From NCBI GenBank assembly GCA_030539055.1, contig JAUNSV010000008.1, forward strand, positions 1 to 54,477: a DNA stretch of 54,477 nt, in the 5' to 3' direction. The notes under the pieces were generated by a model, which was given only the letters and a program-made list of their open reading frames with translations, did no database searches and was not told where the DNA came from. A program made the translations under genes and the position numbers. The stretch is from Eubacteriales bacterium (lineage in GTDB: Bacteria > Bacillota > Clostridia > Lachnospirales > Lachnospiraceae). Below are positions 52,950 to 54,477 of the stretch, one piece after another. Every line of letters starts with the position of its first letter. Position 1 is the stretch's first letter.

Positions 52950-54284
52950 ATGAACCAATACGCAAAAAAAATATTAGAAGAAGTAAAACAAAAAAATCAA
53001 GGTGAAGAAGAATTTTTACAAGCTGTTGAAGAATTTTTTTCTTCGTTATCCATTATATTAGATAATGATAAAAAATATGAAGAAAATAGTATCTTGGAGC
53101 GAATAGCAGAACCAGAGAGAATAATAATTTTTAGAGTTCCATGGGTAGATGATAAGGGAAATATTAAAGTAAATCGTGGGTATCGTGTTCAATTCAATTC
53201 TGCAATTGGTCCATACAAAGGTGGTTTAAGACTTCATCCAAGTGTAAACCTTTCAATATTAAAATTTTTAGGATTTGAACAAATATTCAAAAATGCTCTT
53301 ACAACTTTGCCAATGGGAGGTGCAAAAGGTGGTTCAGATTTTGACCCAAAAGGAAAAAGTGATAGAGAAGTAATGGCATTTTGCCAAAGTTTTATGCAAG
53401 AATTATATAGACATATTGGAGCAAATGTAGATGTCCCTGCTGGTGATATAGGCACTGGAGCAAGAGAAATTGGATATTTGTTTGGAGAGTATAAAAAACT
53501 TGCTAATTCTTATGAGGGAGTTCTTACTGGAAAAAATTTACTTTTTGGTGGATCACTCGTAAGAACTGAAGCTACAGGATATGGATTATTATATTTTGCA
53601 GAAAACTTTTTACAAGATAATGGTAAAAGTGTAAAAAATGCAAATATTAATATTTCAGGTTCTGGAAATGTAGCAATTTTTGCAGCCGAAAAAGCTATTG
53701 CAATGGGTGCAAAAGTAAGAACTCTATCAGATTCAAACGGTTTTATTTATGACGAGAATGGTATAGATTTAGAGTTAGTAAAAGATATTAAATTAAACAA
53801 AAGAGAAAGAATAAAAAAATATGTTGATAAAAAATCTTCAGCAACATATTATGAAAATAAAAAACCATATATTATTCCTTGTGATATTTATTTACCTTGT
53901 GCTACACAAAATGAGATAGATATAGAGGGTGCAAAAGAATTAGTAAAAAATAAATGCTTTGGAGTATTTGAGGGTGCTAATATGCCTACCACTATAGATG
54001 CTACAAATTATTTGATGGAAAATAATGTTCTTTTTGCTCCTGGAAAAGCATCAAATGCAGGTGGAGTATCTGTGTCTGGGCTTGAAATGTCTCAAAACTC
54101 TGAAAGGCTTTCTTGGACATTTGAAGAAGTAGACAAAATGTTAAAAGATATAATGCAAAATATTTATACTCAAGCAAAAAATGCATCTAACGAATATAAT
54201 TTAAAAAACAATTTAGTAGTTGGTGCTAATATTGCTGGATTTAAAAAAGTTGCAAATGCTATGATAATGCAAGGGGTTGTATAA
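52950..54284 (+). CDS. gdhA: Glutamate dehydrogenase (hexameric type)
   Basis: The 444-residue enzyme interconverts glutamate and 2-oxoglutarate plus ammonia. It shows RGYRVQFNSAIGPYKGGLRL, the catalytic Lys126 in PMGGAKGGSDFDPKGKS, VPAGDIGTGAREIGYLFG with the conserved Asp, and the nucleotide-binding NISGSGNVAIFAAE. The coenzyme (NAD or NADP) cannot be settled by eye. I start at the ATG at 52950, 6 bases after a perfect AAGGAGG; an upstream in-frame ATG at 52932 lies before the ribosome site. A strong terminator follows about 120 bases after the stop. Confidence 0.96.
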   Translation: MNQYAKKILEEVKQKNQGEEEFLQAVEEFFSSLSIILDNDKKYEENSILERIAEPERIIIFRVPWVDDKGNIKVNRGYRVQFNSAIGPYKGGLRLHPSVNLSILKFLGFEQIFKNALTTLPMGGAKGGSDFDPKGKSDREVMAFCQSFMQELYRHIGANVDVPAGDIGTGAREIGYLFGEYKKLANSYEGVLTGKNLLFGGSLVRTEATGYGLLYFAENFLQDNGKSVKNANINISGSGNVAIFAAEKAIAMGAKVRTLSDSNGFIYDENGIDLELVKDIKLNKRERIKKYVDKKSSATYYENKKPYIIPCDIYLPCATQNEIDIEGAKELVKNKCFGVFEGANMPTTIDATNYLMENNVLFAPGKASNAGGVSVSGLEMSQNSERLSWTFEEVDKMLKDIMQNIYTQAKNASNEYNLKNNLVVGANIAGFKKVANAMIMQGVV

Positions 54285-54477
54285 ATATTAAAAAATAATA
54301 AAATGAAAATCGCTCATTGTATTTTTATATTTATTTTTAATAAAAAAAATCAAAATATTGATTATTATAGTAAGAGACAGCTTGTTCTCATCTAATAAAT
54401 AATGTAACATCCACATTTTTTTATAAGAGTGGATGTTATTTTTTTTAAAATTTAAAATGGAAATTTTTTATTATTTT
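54285..54477. other. Gene-free end of the window
   Basis: These 193 bases after gdhA contain only the terminator at 54405-54446 and AT-rich sequence. I see no open frame or RNA gene, and no promoter clear enough to report. Confidence 0.5.
54405..54446 (+). terminator. Intrinsic terminator downstream of gdhA
   Basis: TAACATCCAC (54405-54414) and GTGGATGTTA (54429-54438) form a perfect 10-bp stem with a 14-base loop, followed at once by eight T's. This is the clearest terminator in the window. Confidence 0.85.

Noticed and set aside
54285-54404. Possible small RNA or riboswitch between gdhA and the terminator
   Set aside because: Only a very short imperfect hairpin (GAGACAGCTTGTTCTC area) is visible, with no recognisable riboswitch core or promoter.

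Overview
The window is strongly AT-rich and densely coded. It looks like the chromosome of a low-GC, anaerobic Clostridia-type Firmicute, possibly Lachnospirales-like. The reasons are an rnfCDGEAB operon, an F-type ATP synthase with a Na+-type c subunit, a Gram-positive style tad pilus locus (DUF5702, DUF6382 and TadC with an ectodomain), YhaO/YhaN-like proteins, and surface proteins with choline-binding-like and Flg_new-like repeats. I see no rRNA, tRNA, CRISPR array, insertion sequence or prophage. No stretch longer than about 250 bases lacks a gene. Regulation appears simple: several promoters are of the extended -10 type (TGnTATAAT).

Layout. 1-3450 (minus): a compact operon of a DJ-1/PfpI protein, an acyltransferase, an Mbeg1-like alpha/beta hydrolase, a small membrane protein and the start of rmuC, which runs off the window edge. 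3546-5771 (plus): pcrA. 5757-15317 (minus): an 11-gene tad/Flp pilus locus with two prepilin peptidases and a leader hairpin that would hide the first ribosome binding site. 15567-16376 (plus): murI. 16393-18697 (minus): lipoprotein, apt and a CDF metal transporter. 18870-19265 (plus): a conserved membrane-anchored protein. 19270-21361 (minus): glf and a secreted wall-binding-like protein, divergent from a polysaccharide deacetylase (plus). 22320-31225 (minus): nrdR, a YqeG-type phosphatase, a shikimate-kinase-like protein, efp, argS and rnfCDGEAB. 31365-35744 (plus): asnS, a degenerate SbcD/YhaO-like protein and a membrane-anchored YhaN/SbcC-like ATPase. 35734-51522 (minus): the atp operon (atpI-B-E-F-H-A-G-D-C), then dxs, rpiB, tilS, two hpt paralogues and a 1447-residue secreted papain-fold protein. 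51560-52868 (minus): lipoprotein and pth. 52950-54284 (plus): glutamate dehydrogenase followed by a strong terminator.

How it fits together. Rnf would couple ferredoxin oxidation to NAD reduction while exporting a cation. The ATP synthase c subunit carries the full Na+ ligand set, so a sodium circuit is likely. Glutamate dehydrogenase would fit amino-acid metabolism. The tad locus, deacetylase, glf product and large surface protein point to active surface remodelling and adhesion.

Most unusual points: the self-complementary leader of the tad operon with a possible ATT start; paired NrdR-box-like sites 32 bp apart in front of nrdR; two apparently leaderless housekeeping genes (pcrA, pth); a shikimate-kinase-fold protein lacking shikimate-binding residues; and an SbcD-like protein that has lost several metal ligands but still pairs with a membrane-anchored SMC-like ATPase.
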